Positions 61,814-64,000 of a stretch of DNA of 64,000 nt are shown piece by piece. Below the pieces are notes generated by a model. It had not been told where the DNA came from. It was given only the letters and a program-made list of their open reading frames with translations, and did not search any database. Made by a program: the position numbers and the translations under genes. This DNA comes from Parabacteroides johnsonii DSM 18315 (GTDB lineage: Bacteria; Bacteroidota; Bacteroidia; Bacteroidales; Tannerellaceae). Each line of letters begins with the position of its first letter. The first letter of the stretch is position 1. The DNA lies in the NCBI RefSeq assembly GCF_025151045.1, contig NZ_CP102285.1:3968001-4032000 (forward strand), written 5' to 3'.

Positions 61814-62662
61814 ATGGAAGAGATGTTAGCAGATATATTGTCAAAAATAGATGTAGAGATTGACGAGATAGACCTCTACGGTTATGATATTATTGAAACT
61901 TCTCTTTCAATGGTACATCGTTTGCAGACGGTTCTTAATGATTTAAAAACAAAACTGCAAACCTATTCTTTTCCAGCCAAAGAGGATGAAATTAGATTCT
62001 TCAAAACACAGAAGCCGGAAATTCTTGGCAGGCTGCTATTTTTCTATAAGATTTATCGGATAGAAACACAATGCCCCAATGGTAGCAATGATGTAATCAG
62101 AAACTATATCAGCAAAGAACTGGATAACCTGACCTACTTCTTTAACCGTAATTTGGACTTTTACCAATATTATCGCTCTCATTCAACCTTGTATGATGAA
62201 TATTATTTTGTCCGTGGAAAGTCTGATTTACGCCTATGTACCGATAGCGCACAATTCGATAAAGACCCGAATTTCTCCACCGGGTATGATTATAAGGTGG
62301 CTAAAATTATAGCCAATGAAATGCTGCGTATCTATCTGAATAAAAGACTGGTAAAACTGGAAACCAATATCCAAGTAGAAGACAGCCTGCAAAAGTGCCT
62401 GAAATATCCTTTTCGTTTCACTGGTAAAAAGGTCTTTCTGATAGAGTTGGGGTATTCTCTTGTTTCTTCGGGCGACATCAACAATGGCAACGTGGAAATA
62501 AAAGAAATGATGAACTTTCTCGGTACGGTATTCCAAGTGGAGTTAGGCGATTATTATGCCGCCTATATTGCCATGAAAGAACGGAAGAAAGACCGGACGG
62601 CATATCTTAGCCGTTTACAAGACAGCTTAGTCAAACGAATGGACGAAGATGATAGTAAATGA
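61814..62662 (+). CDS. rteC: RteC-family protein
   Basis: 282 residues matching the RteC family: a helical N-terminus (TSLSMVHRLQTVLNDLKTKLQTY), central FFKTQKPEILGRLLFFYKIYRIE, and FVRGKSDLRLCTDSAQFDKDP. In CTnDOT, RteC activates the excision operon under control of RteAB. Here it lies 10 nt after the flavoprotein gene, with no rteA/rteB in view. Marks the region as an integrated conjugative element or derivative. Confidence 0.88.
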   Translation: MEEMLADILSKIDVEIDEIDLYGYDIIETSLSMVHRLQTVLNDLKTKLQTYSFPAKEDEIRFFKTQKPEILGRLLFFYKIYRIETQCPNGSNDVIRNYISKELDNLTYFFNRNLDFYQYYRSHSTLYDEYYFVRGKSDLRLCTDSAQFDKDPNFSTGYDYKVAKIIANEMLRIYLNKRLVKLETNIQVEDSLQKCLKYPFRFTGKKVFLIELGYSLVSSGDINNGNVEIKEMMNFLGTVFQVELGDYYAAYIAMKERKKDRTAYLSRLQDSLVKRMDEDDSK

Positions 62663-62987
62663 CTGGTTTCTATTTTTCTTTTCTCCAGTGTTATATTGTT
62701 TTCATTCAATCCTGCCATATTGAAATCTTGCTTTCAATCAATCCAGCTATCAATATTTCAATAAAACAAGATTGCAGGATTGCAAAATAAACTCATCGGT
62801 CGGGGAACGCCCAGCGGCAAGGGGCGGGACCACCCGTCCCGACGAGCGAAAATCTTTAGTTAGGGAATGTCTTTCTTTAATTGGCAACACGACTTCGGAG
62901 TGAATTTGCCCAAGGTGTTTTGCGGCACGGAAAACAGATTTGTGTGCCACAAATCACACCTTGCTGTTATCTGACGATAACACGATT
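62663..62987. other. Intergenic region between rteC and integrase with hairpins
   Basis: 325 bases between convergent genes. A long imperfect hairpin is formed by AATCCTGC (62708-62715) and GCAGGATT (62774-62781), with TCTTG/CAAGA inside. A G+C-rich segment has CGGGAC/GTCCCG. GTTATC-TGAC-GATAAC (62966-62981) lies just before the integrase stop. These suit terminators for both transcripts. No gene seen. Confidence 0.45.
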
Positions 62988-64000
62988 TCAACGGCTGGCA
63001 GTCCGATGTGGAGTGTCCAACTTTTGAGCCAACATTTCCATGTCACTGCTTACCTTCAAATCAGTAATCCTCGCATAGATTTGAGTAGTCCTTATGTTGG
63101 TATGACCTAAAATCTTAGATACCGTTTCAATGGGAACACCGTTTGCGAGCAACACCGAAGTGGCGCACGAATGGCGTGCCACATGGTAGGTCAAGGTCTT
63201 TTCAATTCTGCAAATGGCTGCGATTTCTTTCAAGTAATCATTCATTTTCTGATTGCTGATAATGGGTAAAATCTTACCGTTTGGTAACTGCTCTTTGTAC
63301 TTTTCCAATATGGCTTTGGGTATATCCAGTAATCGGACGGTAGATGTAACATTCGTTTTGTGTCTTTTCCGTATAATCCACAAATTACCGTCAAATCCGA
63401 TACGAATGTCCTCCTGCCTTAACTCGCATACATCAATGTAGGAAAGTGCCGTATAACAACTGAAAATGAACAAATCACGTACCTGTTCCAGCCGTTTAGA
63501 GCTAAACTCATGATTGTAAATAGTGGTAATTTCTTCCATAGTCAGATAATCTCTATCGGTACGCTCAAACCTTACCCGATAACTACCGAAAGGGTCGGCA
63601 GTCACTAAACCCGTATTCTTGGCGAAGTTTACCACCGTGCGAAAGCGTTGCACAAACTTCATCGCCGTATTGTGGCTGCACCCGTAGTTGTTTTTGATAT
63701 ACAGCAAAAAGTCCTCAATGAACACCACATTAATGTCTTTAATCAGTATGTCGGAAATCGAATACTTGAACTTCATGAACTCAACAAGCCGTTTCTTTGT
63801 CAGTTCGTAACGTGAATAGGTCTTGTCTGCGGTATTCATCTTCACTTTCTCCAAGTATTGTTCATTGTGCTGTTTAAAGAACTCTATCAAAGTCCGTTCC
63901 CTTGCAATCTTGCCTAAAAAGGCGTTCTTTACCAGCTCTGCCGTTACATATCCGTCCTGCGCCATTAACGCATGGTAATGTTGGTGTACCGTGCTGCGAA
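62988..64000 (-). CDS. Tyrosine recombinase/integrase (5' end beyond window)
   Basis: At least 337 residues; the frame stays open to the right edge (…STVHQHYHAL before MAQDGYVTA), so the ATG at 63965 is internal and the N-terminus lies outside. SAM-like core-binding domain (about 35-140 from that Met), then the catalytic domain: Arg in TALSYIDVCELR (sequence variant of the usual TGLRxxE/D box), HVARHSCAT with H-x-x-R, and active-site Tyr in HTNIRTTQIYARI. Belongs to the Bacteroides conjugative-transposon integrase family with Ser in place of the first Arg region, as in CTnDOT IntDOT-like proteins (family call moderate). Confidence 0.87.
   Translation of the reverse strand, partial: RSTVHQHYHALMAQDGYVTAELVKNAFLGKIARERTLIEFFKQHNEQYLEKVKMNTADKTYSRYELTKKRLVEFMKFKYSISDILIKDINVVFIEDFLLYIKNNYGCSHNTAMKFVQRFRTVVNFAKNTGLVTADPFGSYRVRFERTDRDYLTMEEITTIYNHEFSSKRLEQVRDLFIFSCYTALSYIDVCELRQEDIRIGFDGNLWIIRKRHKTNVTSTVRLLDIPKAILEKYKEQLPNGKILPIISNQKMNDYLKEIAAICRIEKTLTYHVARHSCATSVLLANGVPIETVSKILGHTNIRTTQIYARITDLKVSSDMEMLAQKLDTPHRTASR

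Noticed and set aside
62750-62950. 66-residue minus-strand frame between rteC and the integrase
   Set aside because: Lies in a hairpin-rich convergent gap, lacks a ribosome site and resembles nothing known to me.

Overview
The window looks like a chromosome segment of a gut Bacteroidales bacterium, most likely Parabacteroides or a close Tannerellaceae relative. Supporting signs are the Bacteroidota promoter pattern (TTG or TTTG, about 18-21 bp, then TAnnTTTG) upstream of many genes, abundant lipoproteins with signal-peptidase II lipoboxes, a TonB receptor with a carboxypeptidase-regulatory N-domain, DUF4493/PCMD proteins, an ISAon1-type insertion sequence, and RteC next to a tyrosine recombinase of Bacteroides conjugative-transposon type. 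Species assignment is inference.

Layout. 1-16.9 kb: housekeeping genes (rnc-fabF-acpP, purN, pdxB) mixed with envelope functions: a TonB receptor with a partner lipoprotein and divergent AraC regulator, an MFS exporter, a membrane-anchored MutS-like ATPase, and a large GH2 lipoprotein. 16.9-17.7 kb: a structured non-coding stretch and the remains of a DUF4254 gene. 17.7-23.0 kb: an LPS/surface glycan cluster (GT9, GT2-like, a GT2-LPS kinase fusion, GT32, nucleotide-sugar dehydrogenase). 23.0-35.6 kb: MntA/HepT toxin-antitoxin pair, RNase H, aroK, alanine dehydrogenase, korAB, a second orphan MntA with a broken HepT, pckA, a TlpA-like lipoprotein, YifB/ComM and a second AraC regulator.

35.9-49.3 kb is the main accessory block: seven consecutive same-strand genes encoding DUF4493 and PCMD lipoproteins, a small outer-membrane barrel, and a 1307-residue protein with Listeria-Bacteroides and InlB-type repeats and a T9SS-like C-terminal tail. 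The first four genes are separated by only 3-6 nt. This is the best candidate for an undescribed surface-assembly system. 49.4-58.1 kb: metG, a DegT aminotransferase/Gfo-Idh dehydrogenase pair for an amino sugar, an Lrp regulator divergent from metY, a two-lobed pepsin-like lipoprotein, and a GntR-slipin operon with a clear operator.

58.2-64 kb is mobile-element territory: a decayed ISAon1 copy, a hairpin-rich gene-poor stretch, a divergent HxlR / Old Yellow Enzyme-RteC unit, and an integrase that runs off the right edge.

A second signal crosses gene boundaries: several intergenic gaps hold inverted arrays built strictly on a 7-bp unit. Each array has a different heptamer sequence, and four of them begin at or overlap a stop codon (rnc, aroK, the TlpA gene, the DegT gene). 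I do not recognise these as a named repeat class.
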